Origin: an uncultured Burkholderiales bacterium
Lineage (GTDB): Bacteria > Pseudomonadota > Gammaproteobacteria > Burkholderiales > Burkholderiaceae_D
NCBI GenBank assembly: GCA_903836575.1
Contig: CAILRJ010000173.1
Span: forward strand, 1 to 32,668
DNA length: 32,668 nucleotides
Reading direction: 5' to 3'
The position numbers and the translations under genes are program-made. The notes under the pieces were generated by a model, which worked only from the letters and a program-made list of their open reading frames with translations, was not told the origin of the DNA and did no database searches. Numbering within the stretch: position 1 is the stretch's first letter; each line of letters opens with the position of its first letter. This document shows, piece by piece, positions 8,267 through 18,171 of the stretch.

Positions 8267-8611
8267 ATGATTAAATCCGTTACCCAGATAGTGGCCGCGC
8301 TCGGCATCACCCTTGCCCTGCTGGGCGCAAGCTCCATAGCAAGCGCAAATGACCGCTCGAGTATCAAATGGTCCGTCAGCATTGGGGCACCATATGCTTA
8401 CGCTCCCGCCCCCGTGTATGTCCAGCCACCACCTGTTTATTACACGCCCCAACCCATTTATGTGCAGCCAGCGCCTGTCTACATCAGGCCAGAGCCGGTG
8501 TTTAGACCAGCCTACCCGGTGACCTATGTTCCCTACCCTGCACCGGGTTACCGTGAATATGGCTGGCGCAGGCATCACCACCACCGGCATCACGACCGCG
8601 ACGACGACTGA
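8267..8611 (+). CDS. small secreted Pro/Tyr-rich protein with His-rich C-terminus
   Basis: The 114-residue product has a good signal peptide (about residues 1-27, ending SSIASA before NDR). A low-complexity middle follows (about 42-95) made of repeated PxPVYV, PPPVYY, PQPIYV and PAPVYI units. The end (99-114) is His- and Asp-rich. GAAGGAG lies in front of the ATG, so translation is well supported. Similar short YXP-repeat exported proteins are common in betaproteobacteria, but no function is established for them. The His/Asp tail could bind metal, which is inference only. Its last 22 bp overlap the 3' end of the convergent patatin gene. Confidence 0.8.
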   Translation: MIKSVTQIVAALGITLALLGASSIASANDRSSIKWSVSIGAPYAYAPAPVYVQPPPVYYTPQPIYVQPAPVYIRPEPVFRPAYPVTYVPYPAPGYREYGWRRHHHHRHHDRDDD

Positions 8612-9792
8612 GGTATCACTGAAACCACACCAAAAAAAGCCAGCACGTCGGCACGCCGGGCAAGCGCATCGCGCTCACCCAGCGCAATGAGCTCGCTCGT
8701 ATAGCTTGACTCGAACAACAGATACGACGCCAGCGCCGCCCCGCGCACCTCGGTAGCGCCTATTCCGGCCAGCATCATCCGTATTGGCTTGGGCAGACTA
8801 CCCGTATGCCGGCTGGCAATTTCGTCGAGTCGCTGCGATGGTGCAATGATCAACATTTCTACCGGGCGCAACTGCGTCTGGCTGCGCTGTGCGTCCGTCA
8901 GTACCGACAACGTCAGGTTGATGCGATTCATGCGTTCAATATCGACTGCCAGACTGTCAAGGAAGATGCTCGACATCGCGTGGCCGGCAATTTGCGCCAG
9001 GCTGGGATAACGGGCGGTGAAATCACTATCCCGTGCCGGTTCATGCAACCGACCGGCGCCAATCACGAAAACCCTGTCCGCTCCAAGGTGGATGGCGGGC
9101 GAAATCGGCGCCAACTGCCGCATGGAGCCATCGCCGCAGTAATGGCGTTGTCCATCGCAAAACAACGGCGTAGCAGGAAACATCAACGGGATCGCCGACG
9201 ACGCCAGTAAATGCTCTACCCCGATCTGAGCCCGCATCGAGACGCGCTGTGTCCGTATCCATGGCGTAATCTCGGCCTCACTTTGATAAAACGTAATGTG
9301 CTGCCCTCCGGTGTAAGACGACGCAGTCACGGCCAGCGCATGCAGCTTGCCATCGAGTAGTGCCGCATCGAGACGCGGAAAATTCAGCATGCGATTAAGC
9401 AATGTCACCAGCGGGGTATTGTCGAGCAGCGCATTAGGTGGATTGGCGTGCCACCGGCGCAACAACCAGCCGAACGACAGCAGCGACAGCCAGCGCGCGC
9501 CTGAACGCAGGACACCCAGAGAATCGGCGCGGTAAACCTGCTCGGCTGAAAAGTTCTCCCATATTTTGAGCACCAACTGCAGCCCCTCACCGAAATCATC
9601 TGCGTGACAGGCCAACGCCGTCGCATTGATGGCACCGGCAGAAGTTCCGCAGATGATGTCGTAGGGATTATGCTCGGCGGCCCAGCCAGCCTCGCACAGG
9701 ATGAGCGAGACTGCCTTGAGTACGCCGATTTGATAGGCTCCCCGCGCACCGCCGCCACTCAGAACCAGACCGGTTTTTTTATGATTGTGCAT
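8590..9792 (-). CDS. patatin-like phospholipase
   Basis: This 400-residue protein begins with the patatin oxyanion-hole motif [20 protein letters not shown] (residues 9-28). The nucleophile elbow is GTSAG with Ser51, and the catalytic Asp is D221 in [10 protein letters not shown]. These form the Ser-Asp dyad that hydrolyses acyl ester bonds of lipids. No signal peptide is seen, so it is probably cytosolic or injected; the substrate cannot be told. It follows ggt with only 9 bp between stop and start, and a stem-loop covers that junction, so the two are probably co-transcribed and translationally linked. No Shine-Dalgarno sequence is evident. Its 3' end overlaps the convergent small secreted-protein gene. 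Confidence 0.92.
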   Translation of the reverse strand: MHNHKKTGLVLSGGGARGAYQIGVLKAVSLILCEAGWAAEHNPYDIICGTSAGAINATALACHADDFGEGLQLVLKIWENFSAEQVYRADSLGVLRSGARWLSLLSFGWLLRRWHANPPNALLDNTPLVTLLNRMLNFPRLDAALLDGKLHALAVTASSYTGGQHITFYQSEAEITPWIRTQRVSMRAQIGVEHLLASSAIPLMFPATPLFCDGQRHYCGDGSMRQLAPISPAIHLGADRVFVIGAGRLHEPARDSDFTARYPSLAQIAGHAMSSIFLDSLAVDIERMNRINLTLSVLTDAQRSQTQLRPVEMLIIAPSQRLDEIASRHTGSLPKPIRMMLAGIGATEVRGAALASYLLFESSYTSELIALGERDALARRADVLAFFGVVSVIPQSSSRS

Positions 9793-9795
9793 AGC

Positions 9796-9811
9796 GGGCG
9801 ATCAGTCGCCC
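9796..9811 (-). other. stem-loop at the ggt/patatin junction
   Basis: GGGCGA and TCGCCC form a perfect 6-bp stem with a TCAG loop (plus-strand reading). The ggt stop codon (9802-9804) lies across the loop edge, and the patatin ATG begins 4 nt after the stem, where a Shine-Dalgarno sequence would be expected. Confidence 0.5.
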
Positions 9812-11586
9812 TTGACCGTTCCTTCCCGACGCGGGTCGGCACCACCGAACCAGACGTCCTCGCCATGCACGTTCAGGCGCATGATGCCCTGCAAGCCGGA
9901 CGTCTGCTCCATGATGCGCACGGTGTGGCCTTTGGCTTTGAGTGCCGCAACCAGCGCATCGGGTACGCGGCCTTGTTCCAACTCGGTCGGACCGTTGCGG
10001 CTACCGAAGTTGGGCAGGCTGATCGCATGTTGTACATCAAGCCCCCAATCCATCATCCCGACCATGATCTTGCCAACATAATTGATAATCGCCGAACCAC
10101 CGGGCGACCCTACCGATAACATCAATTTGCGCGTGCCTTTTTCAAATATAAAAGTTGGCGACATCGCACTGCGCGGACGTTTTCCACCCTGCACCCGATT
10201 CGCGATCGGACCGGTCTCATCGGCGCCATCAAATGAAAAATCAGTCAACTGGTTATTGAGCAAAAACCCGTCAACCATCTGGCGCGAGCCGAACTGGTTT
10301 TCGATCGAGGTGGTCATCGATACCGCATGTCCACGCGCATCAACGATCGAGATATGCGAGGTCGAATTGAACTCGGGCGAGGTATCCATGCCTTGTGCCA
10401 GCATGGTCGCCTGTGGCTGACCCGGCCGTGCGACTCCCATTGATTTTTCACCGATCAGCGCGCCGCGTGCAGCGAGATATTGCTTGTCCAGCAGGGACTT
10501 GGCGCTACCGCCCGGCAGCGACACGAAGTCGGTATCGGCGACGTAGCGGGCACGATCGGCAAAGGCCAGTCGACCCGCTTCGGCAAACAGATGGACGCCC
10601 TCGGCGTCCAGCACACCATCCGTCGGCGCATAGGCACTCATGGTGCGCGCTTCGAGCATGCCCAGCATTTGCGCAATCGCAATGCCACCAGAAGAAGGCG
10701 GCGGCATCCCGCATACGGTCCAGGAGCGGTAATCGCTGCACACCGGTTCGCGCACTTTGGCCTGGTAACCGGCAATATCGGCGACCGTCAGGCCACCCGG
10801 ATTTGTGGGATGCCCTTGCACTTTGGCCGCGATATCGCGCGCCACCCGCCCGGTATAAAACGCCTCGACGCCGCTAGCGGCAACTTCGCGCAGAACACTC
10901 GCCAATGCCGGATTTTTAAGCACATGGCCCGCTCTCCACGGCTTGCCGTCCTTGCCATAGAAATAAGCGGCAGCCGTCGCGTCGCGCTGCAGAAATTGTT
11001 CGCCATCGAGCAGGCTGGCCAGACGTGGGCTAACAGCGAAACCCTCCTCGGCAAGTTTGATGGCTGGTCCGAACAACGAAGCCCAAGGCAACTTCCCATC
11101 CTGCCGATAGGCCAGCTCCAGCATTCGCAGCAAGCCGGGCGTACCGACCGAACGACCACCGACTACGCTGTCATTGAACGCCATCGGTTTGCCGTCTGCA
11201 TTGAGAAATAGTTTTTCGGTGGCGCTTGCCGGCGCAGTCTCACGGCCATCGTAAGCCTTCACACGAAGACCATCGAACGCCATCAGGAAGCCGCCGCCGC
11301 CGATACCGGATGACTGCGGCTCGACCAGGGTCAGGACCATCTGTGCCGCGATCGCTGCATCGATGGCTGATCCTCCTGCATGAAGTATCTGGTAACCGGC
11401 GTCAGTGGCCAGCGGATTGGCCGAGGCGATCATGAATTTTTTTGCCACGACACCGACTTTTTCGATATAGCCGGTGGCGGCTTCGGGAGCGGATGGGGTT
11501 GAAGAGACAACTGGTGTTGACTGGCTAGAGCAACCAGCCAAGGCGACGACACTGAAAACAAAGGAAACAAGATTGAGTTTGGCCAT
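9802..11586 (-). CDS. ggt: gamma-glutamyltransferase, lipoprotein form
   Basis: From the ATG at 11586 the product is 594 residues. It starts with a lipoprotein signal (VVALAGC, lipobox Cys19), so the enzyme is probably anchored to a membrane on the periplasmic side. The autocatalytic cleavage site is seen as NSTSHISIVD, where the Thr (about residue 409) would become the N-terminal nucleophile of the small subunit. GGKRPRSAMSPT and SSGIGGGGF are further family motifs. The enzyme hydrolyses glutathione and other gamma-glutamyl compounds or transfers the glutamyl group. A longer reading (start 11619) was rejected because 11586 is preceded by AGGGAG five bases away. It is followed closely by the patatin gene and preceded by a terminator/promoter arrangement. 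Confidence 0.95.
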   Translation of the reverse strand: MAKLNLVSFVFSVVALAGCSSQSTPVVSSTPSAPEAATGYIEKVGVVAKKFMIASANPLATDAGYQILHAGGSAIDAAIAAQMVLTLVEPQSSGIGGGGFLMAFDGLRVKAYDGRETAPASATEKLFLNADGKPMAFNDSVVGGRSVGTPGLLRMLELAYRQDGKLPWASLFGPAIKLAEEGFAVSPRLASLLDGEQFLQRDATAAAYFYGKDGKPWRAGHVLKNPALASVLREVAASGVEAFYTGRVARDIAAKVQGHPTNPGGLTVADIAGYQAKVREPVCSDYRSWTVCGMPPPSSGGIAIAQMLGMLEARTMSAYAPTDGVLDAEGVHLFAEAGRLAFADRARYVADTDFVSLPGGSAKSLLDKQYLAARGALIGEKSMGVARPGQPQATMLAQGMDTSPEFNSTSHISIVDARGHAVSMTTSIENQFGSRQMVDGFLLNNQLTDFSFDGADETGPIANRVQGGKRPRSAMSPTFIFEKGTRKLMLSVGSPGGSAIINYVGKIMVGMMDWGLDVQHAISLPNFGSRNGPTELEQGRVPDALVAALKAKGHTVRIMEQTSGLQGIMRLNVHGEDVWFGGADPRREGTVKGD

Positions 11587-11602
11587 GCGGACTCCCTGCA
11601 AA

Positions 11603-11630
11603 ACAAAAAAGGCAAGCACATTGCTTGCCT
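11603..11630 (-). terminator. rho-independent terminator between the SDR gene and ggt
   Basis: On the minus strand AGGCAAGC, a 5-nt loop and GCTTGCCT are followed by TTTTTGTTT. It lies after the SDR stop (11703) and only a few bases before the ggt Shine-Dalgarno at 11597-11592, so it would block read-through into ggt. Confidence 0.8.
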
Positions 11631-11631
11631 C

Positions 11632-11660
11632 AGTGTAGGCTGCCCGCCCGCCGCTGTCAT
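11632..11660 (-). promoter_or_regulatory. candidate sigma70 promoter of ggt overlapping the terminator
   Basis: Minus-strand ATGACA (11660-11655), a 17-bp spacer and TACACT (11637-11632) make a plausible sigma70 promoter. The predicted start near 11625 lies inside the first arm of the terminator, so ggt transcripts from here would lack the full stem. The -10 match is moderate. Confidence 0.45.
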
Positions 11661-11702
11661 CGACAAATCTGCGGCAACATACTGCGGCAGATCAGTCTGT
11701 AT

Positions 11703-12461
11703 TTATTTTGGCTGCATCCGGATTGCGCCGTCCAGACGAATGGTTTCGCCGTTGAGCATGACGTTTTCGATGATGGCTTTAGCCAGATGCGCATACTCGG
11801 CAGGACGCCCGAGCCGGGGCGGAAACGGCACCATTTTGCCCAGCGCATCCTGTACTTCCTGTGGCATGCCAAGCAGCATCGGCGTCTCGAAAATACCGGG
11901 AGCAATCGTCATCACGCGAATACCGCTGCGCGACAAGTCGCGCGCCATCGGCAGGGTCAGACCGACCACGGCGGCTTTCGACGAAGCGTAGGCCGCTTGT
12001 CCGATCTGGCCATCGTAGGCCGCAACCGATGCGGTATTGATGATGATGCCGCGCTCGCCATGTTCGACGCCGTCAGTTTTTTCCATCGCCGCCGCAGCCA
12101 GCCGCGCCATATTGAAGGTGCCAACCAGGTTGATGTTGACCGCGCGCTGAAACACCTCCAGTGGATGCGGACCATTTTTTCCTACCGTCTTGACGGCAGG
12201 TGCCACACCGGCGCAATTGACCAGACCGCGCAACGTGCCCATACCAACGGCGGCATCAACCGCTGCCTGGCCATCGACTTCTGAGGTCACGTCACATTTA
12301 ACGAACTGGCCACCCAGCTCGGCCGCTAACGCAATACCCGCTTCAACCTGAACATCGGCCAGCAGTACTTTGCCGCCATTGGCGGCGATCATGCGCGCGG
12401 TGGCAGCGCCTAGCCCCGACGCGCCGCCGGTGATCAGGAATACATTGTCTTTGATTTGCAT
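11703..12461 (-). CDS. short-chain dehydrogenase, 3-hydroxyacyl-CoA dehydrogenase type II-like
   Basis: The 252-residue protein has the classical SDR layout: the NAD-binding TGGASGLG motif at residues 11-18, VNCAGVAPA near 81-89, catalytic Ser145 in NTASVAAYDGQIGQ, and Y158 and K162 in YASSK. The sequence around LITGGASGLGAATA and DVTSE, together with the GQIGQAAYASSKAAVVGLTL stretch, resembles 3-hydroxyacyl-CoA dehydrogenase type II (HSD10-like) enzymes. These oxidise short-chain 3-hydroxyacyl-CoA or 2-methyl-3-hydroxybutyryl-CoA in fatty acid or isoleucine breakdown. The exact substrate is inferred. It lies downstream of hppA but is separated from it by a terminator, and an ACGT-rich palindrome precedes it. 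Confidence 0.88.
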   Translation of the reverse strand: MQIKDNVFLITGGASGLGAATARMIAANGGKVLLADVQVEAGIALAAELGGQFVKCDVTSEVDGQAAVDAAVGMGTLRGLVNCAGVAPAVKTVGKNGPHPLEVFQRAVNINLVGTFNMARLAAAAMEKTDGVEHGERGIIINTASVAAYDGQIGQAAYASSKAAVVGLTLPMARDLSRSGIRVMTIAPGIFETPMLLGMPQEVQDALGKMVPFPPRLGRPAEYAHLAKAIIENVMLNGETIRLDGAIRMQPK

Positions 12462-12505
12462 ACTGTTCTCGCTGGGTTGGAAAAATGAAAGGCATCCGTA
12501 CTCGT

Positions 12506-12529
12506 GACGTTAACGTCAACGTCAACGTG
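12506..12529. promoter_or_regulatory. ACGT-rich palindrome plus tandem AACGTC repeat, candidate operator
   Basis: GACGTTAACGTC at 12506-12517 is a perfect 12-bp palindrome. It runs into three successive 6-bp units AACGTC, AACGTC and AACGTG (12512-12529), 45 to 68 bp upstream of the SDR start. ACGT-containing palindromes of this kind are reported for LiuR-type MerR-family regulators of branched-chain amino acid and acyl-CoA catabolism, which would suit an acyl-CoA dehydrogenase gene. The regulator itself is not in the window. Confidence 0.45.
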
Positions 12530-12568
12530 AAACTCGCCAGATTGTAACGGCAATTTTTCGCCTGTCCG

Positions 12569-12591
12569 AAAAAAAGGCTGCCATGGCAGCC
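12569..12591 (-). terminator. rho-independent terminator after hppA
   Basis: The palindrome GGCTGCCATGGCAGCC (12576-12591) is followed on the minus strand by seven T (12575-12569). It lies 43 bp past the hppA stop and separates hppA from the SDR gene. Confidence 0.85.
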
Positions 12592-12633
12592 CTCCGTCCT
12601 GTGTCACCCTACGTTTGATGCAGACCTCAACTA

Positions 12634-14772
12634 CTATCTGGGCGCACGAAGTACTGGCGGCACGGATAGCGCTGGCGATGCTGGTGCTGTGATTGCCGCA
12701 ACTCTTATGCTGCTGTGTCCGCTGCCCATTTGCGGCCCTGTGGCAGGCAGTAGCGGCACCATCAAGAGCGCAACGATGTTGATGATCTTGATCAGCGGAT
12801 TGATAGCCGGACCGGCGGTGTCCTTATAGGGATCGCCCACAGTGTCACCAGTCACTGCGGCCTTGTGCGCATCCGATCCCTTGCCGCCGTGATGGCCGTC
12901 TTCGATATATTTTTTAGCGTTATCCCAGGCACCGCCGCCGGTCGTCATCGAAATCGCTACAAACAGTCCTGTCACGATGGCACCCATTAACAATCCACCC
13001 AGCGCAGCAGGTCCGAGCAACATGCCGACCAGAACCGGTACGATCACCGGCAGCAGCGATGGCAAGATCATTTCCTTGATGGCTGCCGTCGTCAGCATAT
13101 CGACGGCCTTGTCGTATTCCGGCTTGCCGGTACCATCCATGATGCCCTTGATGTCGCGGAACTGACGTCGCACTTCGACCACCACCGCACCTGCCGCGCG
13201 ACCGACCGCTTCCATCGCCATCGCTCCGAACAGATACGGAATCAGTCCACCGATGAACAGGCCGACAATGACGAGCGGATTCGATAGATCGAACGAGGTA
13301 CTTTTCCCGACCGAATCAAGTGCATGGGTATAGTCGGCAAACAAGACCAGCGCCGCCAGTCCGGCCGATCCGATTGCATAGCCCTTGGTCACTGCCTTGG
13401 TGGTATTGCCAACCGCATCAAGCGGATCAGTGATGGCACGGACCGAGTCGGGCATGCCGGACATCTCGGCAATGCCGCCGGCGTTGTCGGTAATCGGACC
13501 ATAGGCATCAAGTGCGACGATGATGCCGGCCATCGACAGCATCGACGTGGCGGCAATCGCGATGCCGTAAAGACCGCCGAGGTAATACGACACCAGAATC
13601 GCGACGCACACAGCCAGCACCGGATAGGCCGTCGACTTCATCGACACGCCTAGCCCGGCAATGATGTTGGTGCCATGGCCGGTGGTCGAGGCTTGGGCGA
13701 TGTGCTGCACCGGCTTGAAGTCGGTGCCGGTGTAATACTCGGTGATGTACACCATCAGTCCTGTCAGGACAATGCCGACCACGGCTGACCCCATCATCGA
13801 CAAGCGCATCTCCGGCGGCATCACGGTCCACGTCACGACCGCGAAACCGATCAACGACAAGCCCGCTGCCCACCACAATCCGGTGTACAACGCCGACATG
13901 ATTTTCTTGCCGGGTTTGGCTTTCACCATAGAGCAGCCAACAATCGACGCGAGGATCGATACGGCACCCAGCAGCAGCGGATAGAGTGCCGCCTGCGCCT
14001 CATTGCCCTTGATTAGCAACGCGCCCAGCAGCATTGTCGCGATCAGCGTCACCACATAGGTTTCAAACAGATCGGCCGCCATGCCGGCACAGTCGCCGAC
14101 GTTATCACCGACGTTGTCGGCGATGACGGCAGGATTGCGCGGATCGTCTTCCGGGATACCGGCCTCGACCTTGCCAACCAGGTCGGCACCGACATCGGCT
14201 CCCTTGGTGAAAATGCCACCACCCAGACGCGCAAAGATTGAAATCAGCGACGCCCCGAAGGCCAGGCCGATCAGTGGTTTGAGCAAGTCATGCAGCACGA
14301 CTGCACCAACGGCCGTCGAACTCAGGTACCAGTAGAACAAGGTCACACCGAGCAGTCCCAGTCCGACGACCAGCATGCCGGTGATGGCGCCGCCGCGAAA
14401 GGCCACATCGAGTGCGTCGTTCATGCCACGCGTAGCCGCCTGAGCGGTGCGCACATTGGCTTTTACCGATATGTTCATACCGATGAAACCACAACCACCC
14501 GACAGGACCGCGCCAACCAGAAAGCCGATGGCGGTGACGATGCCCAATCCCGGCAATAGCGCAATGAGCAGAAACAACAGCGCACCAACCATGCCGATGG
14601 TACGGTATTGACGCGCCAGATACGCCGAGGCACCCAGTTCGATGGCAGCAGCAATTTCCTGCATGCGCGGATTACCCGCATCCTGCTTCAGAATCCAGCT
14701 ACGCGATACCAGACCGTATATCACTGCGACAATTGCGCATGCTACGGCGAACCACAACCCTGCTGTTGCCAT
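12634..14772 (-). CDS. hppA: K+-insensitive pyrophosphate-energised proton pump (membrane H+-PPase)
   Basis: The 712-residue polytopic membrane protein carries the substrate motif [11 protein letters not shown] (residues 193-203), followed by [19 protein letters not shown] and, later, further conserved Asp/Lys segments. It couples pyrophosphate hydrolysis to proton transport across the inner membrane. The segment [10 protein letters not shown] has Lys459 and Thr462 at the positions where K+-dependent enzymes have Ala, which marks the K+-insensitive proton-pumping subclass. The ATG is preceded by GAGGAG. The conserved core ends near residue 680, and a Ser/Ala/Pro-rich tail of about 33 residues follows. 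A minus-strand terminator lies just after the stop, so the gene is probably monocistronic. Confidence 0.95.
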   Translation of the reverse strand: MATAGLWFAVACAIVAVIYGLVSRSWILKQDAGNPRMQEIAAAIELGASAYLARQYRTIGMVGALLFLLIALLPGLGIVTAIGFLVGAVLSGGCGFIGMNISVKANVRTAQAATRGMNDALDVAFRGGAITGMLVVGLGLLGVTLFYWYLSSTAVGAVVLHDLLKPLIGLAFGASLISIFARLGGGIFTKGADVGADLVGKVEAGIPEDDPRNPAVIADNVGDNVGDCAGMAADLFETYVVTLIATMLLGALLIKGNEAQAALYPLLLGAVSILASIVGCSMVKAKPGKKIMSALYTGLWWAAGLSLIGFAVVTWTVMPPEMRLSMMGSAVVGIVLTGLMVYITEYYTGTDFKPVQHIAQASTTGHGTNIIAGLGVSMKSTAYPVLAVCVAILVSYYLGGLYGIAIAATSMLSMAGIIVALDAYGPITDNAGGIAEMSGMPDSVRAITDPLDAVGNTTKAVTKGYAIGSAGLAALVLFADYTHALDSVGKSTSFDLSNPLVIVGLFIGGLIPYLFGAMAMEAVGRAAGAVVVEVRRQFRDIKGIMDGTGKPEYDKAVDMLTTAAIKEMILPSLLPVIVPVLVGMLLGPAALGGLLMGAIVTGLFVAISMTTGGGAWDNAKKYIEDGHHGGKGSDAHKAAVTGDTVGDPYKDTAGPAINPLIKIINIVALLMVPLLPATGPQMGSGHSSIRVAAITAPASPALSVPPVLRAPR

Positions 14773-14960
14773 GTCGACTCCTCCTCATGTTCACAATCAC
14801 GTTCACATTGGAAAAAGTATGGCGATACAGCGCCGCATTGCGCCGGCATTTGCTGCGTCGTCATGCTCAGGACTACCCCTGCACTACGCTACCTCGCCAA
14901 TGGCGACCACTGTTTGATACAAGTGGACTGCTACTGTAAGCCACATCACACGAGCGACCA

Positions 14961-14985
14961 ACAAAAAGCGGACACATGGTCCGCT
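14961..14985 (-). terminator. rho-independent terminator after adk
   Basis: On the minus strand AGCGGAC and GTCCGCT form a 7-bp stem with a 5-nt loop, followed by TTTTTG. It starts 7 bp after the adk stop and ends the exbB-to-adk operon. Confidence 0.8.
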
Positions 14986-14991
14986 GTTTTC

Positions 14992-15660
<669 letters not shown>

Positions 15661-15782
15661 CTATAGTTTTGAATTCTTGTGGTGATTGTCTCGAACAACA
15701 TGACCTGAGCCTGATGTTGTATCACACGAACTTTGCACGAAACTTACCATACAAATTGATTAATACGATTATTCAGCAGATT

Positions 15783-16532
15783 TCAACTGAAATGGCGGCG
15801 TATCCGCACCAGATCGTCGGCCGTATCGACACCGGCGACCGGGGCGCTGTCAGTCACATGAACAGCAATCGGAAATCCGTGCCACAGCACCCGCAACTGC
15901 TCGAGCGCCTCGACCTGTTCGAGCGGACTGATGGCCAGAGCCGGATAGGCTTGCAGAAAATCATTCCGGTAAGCGTACAAGCCGATATGCCGCAGTGGCT
16001 GATATCCGGGCGGCAACGCGGCCTGCGAGAGTGCAAACCCATCTCGATGCCAAGGGATCACGGCACGCGAAAAATACAATGCCCGATTGCGCTGGTCCAG
16101 CACCACCTTGACGACATTCGTATTGAATAAATCAACGCTGTCGCTAATGGCATGGGCCGCAGTGGACATCGGTACCTGATCGGCAATCAATGCCGCCGTC
16201 GCTGCGATCAACGCCGGATCGATCAATGGCTCGTCACCCTGGACATTGACCACGACCGCCTCGGGCTCCAGACCGAGCGCTGCCGCCACTTCGGCAATGC
16301 GGTCGGTTCCGGAAGGATGATCGGAGCGGGTCATCTGCACTTCGACGCCATGCAACTGGCAGGCCGCGCGGATATCGGCATGATCGGTCGCGACGATGAT
16401 GCGCGCTGCGCCCGACTGTGACGCGCGTTCTGCCACCCGCACGACCATTGGCTTGCCGCCGAGGTCGGCCAGTGGCTTGTTCGGCAAACGGGTCGATGCG
16501 AGCCGGGCCGGAATGATGACGATGAAGGACAT
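15783..16532 (-). CDS. kdsB: 3-deoxy-manno-octulosonate cytidylyltransferase
   Basis: The 249-residue product starts [20 protein letters not shown], the nucleotide-binding N-terminus of KdsB, which activates Kdo as CMP-Kdo for lipopolysaccharide inner-core synthesis. The [11 protein letters not shown] and HAISDSVD segments and the C-terminal hydrophobic strands agree with the family, and the length is normal. An in-frame longer reading to 16640 was rejected because it overlaps the Trm112 gene and the family starts at this Met. It follows the Trm112-like gene by 7 bp. Confidence 0.97.
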   Translation of the reverse strand: MSFIVIIPARLASTRLPNKPLADLGGKPMVVRVAERASQSGAARIIVATDHADIRAACQLHGVEVQMTRSDHPSGTDRIAEVAAALGLEPEAVVVNVQGDEPLIDPALIAATAALIADQVPMSTAAHAISDSVDLFNTNVVKVVLDQRNRALYFSRAVIPWHRDGFALSQAALPPGYQPLRHIGLYAYRNDFLQAYPALAISPLEQVEALEQLRVLWHGFPIAVHVTDSAPVAGVDTADDLVRIRRHFS

Positions 16533-16539
16533 GGGCCCG

Positions 16540-16728
16540 TCAGGCCGGTGGAGCCAGATGACGCGCCACCGTCTCGCGCGCTTCATCGGCCCACATGATG
16601 GGGATGCCGTCCCGGATCGGGTAGGCCAGCCTGTCAGCATGGCAGATCAGTTCCTGGGCTTTCTTGTCGAACTCCAGCGGGCCTTTGCAAATCGGGCAAA
16701 CCAGTATGTCAAGCAGTCGGGTATCCAC
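16540..16728 (-). CDS. Trm112 family protein (YcaR-like)
   Basis: This 62-residue protein starts at a GTG ([18 protein letters not shown]) and has the short zinc-ribbon-like Trm112/UPF0434 form with Cys11, Cys14 and Cys29; a fourth Cys is not present. The GTG at 16728 is chosen because GGAG lies seven bases ahead. The upstream ATG at 16806 would bury more of the gene in lpxK. The first 20 bp overlap the end of lpxK, so translation is probably coupled. The position between lpxK and kdsB is the same as that of ycaR in E. coli. Its molecular role in bacteria is not firmly known; eukaryotic Trm112 activates methyltransferases. Confidence 0.9.
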   Translation of the reverse strand: MDTRLLDILVCPICKGPLEFDKKAQELICHADRLAYPIRDGIPIMWADEARETVARHLAPPA

Positions 16729-17731
16729 GCAATTTCTCCACAATGAGTTCAGCCAGCGGGCCGTCAAGGCACGCTGCAACAGGCACGACCCACAGGCGCG
16801 GGTCAATTTTCAAAACCTCGATTTCGACACATTTTACTGCATCCTTCTCGGTGATCAGGATCACGTCGGCATTGATGCCGGCAAACGGGTTATCGGAAAA
16901 ATCGTGATGATCAGGCAGAGCCAATGTGTCGATCTGCAGGCCCTGATCGCGCAGCATGCGAAAAAAACGTTCCGGGTGACCGATGCCGGCGGCCGCCAGG
17001 ATGCGACCCGACAGACTAGCCAGCGGCACCGACCGCGTACGTTGCGCCAGCGCTTCGGCGCGCTGGCCGGCCAGCGTCATCCGGATGGTGTCTGCCGGAA
17101 AACCTCCAGGCACCAGTGCGCCATTGAGCACCGTGAAATCGCGCCGCCGCGACATCGGCTCGCGCAATGGTCCGGCAGGCAATAGCCAACCGTTGCCGCC
17201 ACCACGCTCGTCGAACAGGACGACTTCAACCGTGCGCTGCAACCGGTAATGCTGCAAGCCATCGTCGGAGACAAGCACATTAACTGATGGATGCGCTGCC
17301 AGCAGCGCGCGTCCGGCAGCAACGCGGTCGCGGCCCACAAACACCGGACAGCCAGCGCGACGCGCAATGAGCAGTGGCTCGTCGCCGACCTGTTGCGGCA
17401 ACGAGTCCGCCAGCACCGCACCGGATAGCCCTTGTTGTGCGCCGTAACCGCGGGAAATCACGCCGGGCACAAAGCCTGCGTCACGCAGCGCCGCCACTAG
17501 CCACAAGACCAGCGGCGTCTTGCCAGTACCGCCGACAAACACATTCCCCACTACGATTACCGGCACCGGCAGCCGGTGACTCGCCAGCCAGCCCTGTCGA
17601 AAGGCAAATCGTCGCACGGCCGACAGGGCACCAAACAACAGGGCGACCGGCAGCAACAGGGAAGCTGACAAGCCACGCCGCTGCCAAACAACCATCAGTC
17701 GCTGCGAAAAGGAGAGAGGACCGGAAGACAA
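16709..17731 (-). CDS. lpxK: tetraacyldisaccharide 4'-kinase
   Basis: The 340-residue inner-membrane enzyme phosphorylates the 4' position of the lipid A disaccharide, forming lipid IVA. An N-terminal hydrophobic anchor (about residues 22-38) precedes the P-loop [15 protein letters not shown] (G67-T72), and [10 protein letters not shown] is the conserved Asp/His active-site region. The reading frame opens with TTG at 17731, three bases after the exbD stop; an ATG at 17695 is the alternative. Neither has a clear Shine-Dalgarno sequence, so the true start is undecided. The gene is tightly packed between exbD and the Trm112 gene. Confidence 0.94.
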   Translation of the reverse strand: MSSGPLSFSQRLMVVWQRRGLSASLLLPVALLFGALSAVRRFAFRQGWLASHRLPVPVIVVGNVFVGGTGKTPLVLWLVAALRDAGFVPGVISRGYGAQQGLSGAVLADSLPQQVGDEPLLIARRAGCPVFVGRDRVAAGRALLAAHPSVNVLVSDDGLQHYRLQRTVEVVLFDERGGGNGWLLPAGPLREPMSRRRDFTVLNGALVPGGFPADTIRMTLAGQRAEALAQRTRSVPLASLSGRILAAAGIGHPERFFRMLRDQGLQIDTLALPDHHDFSDNPFAGINADVILITEKDAVKCVEIEVLKIDPRLWVVPVAACLDGPLAELIVEKLRGYPTA

Positions 17732-17733
17732 AG

Positions 17734-18171
17734 TTATTTACTGCTGGCGCTTTGCGCTGCAAACGTGACACGCTCGAAACCTGCCAGTCGCGCCGCTTCC
17801 AGTACATTGATCACCGACTGATGCGTGGCGGACCCGTCCGCATTGATAATCACGATCGGATCCTTGCCCGTGTCACCGCTCTTGGCGTTGGCAGCACTGT
17901 GCATTTCGTCGGCCAGACCGCGCGTATCGCGAAACGATACCGGCACGTTATTGACCGCATACCGCCCCTGCGCATCAACCATGACATTGATTTCGAACGG
18001 CCGGTCGACCGCTTTTTCGGCATCGGCAGTCGGCAGCGTAATTTGCAGTTCGGTAAATTTGCTGTAGGTCGTACTGACCATCAGAAAAATCAGGATCACC
18101 AGCAATACATCGATGAACGGGATCAAATTGATCTCGGGATCTTCCCTGCCGTTGCGTCGACGAAATTTCAT
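17734..18171 (-). CDS. exbD: ExbD/TolR family biopolymer transport protein
   Basis: The 145-residue protein has one N-terminal membrane span ([20 protein letters not shown], about residues 14-33), with the conserved Asp in the membrane segment (D22) that takes part in proton flow. A periplasmic domain follows. It works with ExbB to convert proton motive force into mechanical work, usually for TonB. Its ATG overlaps the exbB stop (ATGA), so the two are translationally coupled. No tonB gene is in the window. The link to lpxK and kdsB is a known arrangement in betaproteobacteria, so the energised partner could be TonB or an envelope process; this cannot be read from sequence. Confidence 0.9.
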   Translation of the reverse strand: MKFRRRNGREDPEINLIPFIDVLLVILIFLMVSTTYSKFTELQITLPTADAEKAVDRPFEINVMVDAQGRYAVNNVPVSFRDTRGLADEMHSAANAKSGDTGKDPIVIINADGSATHQSVINVLEAARLAGFERVTFAAQSASSK

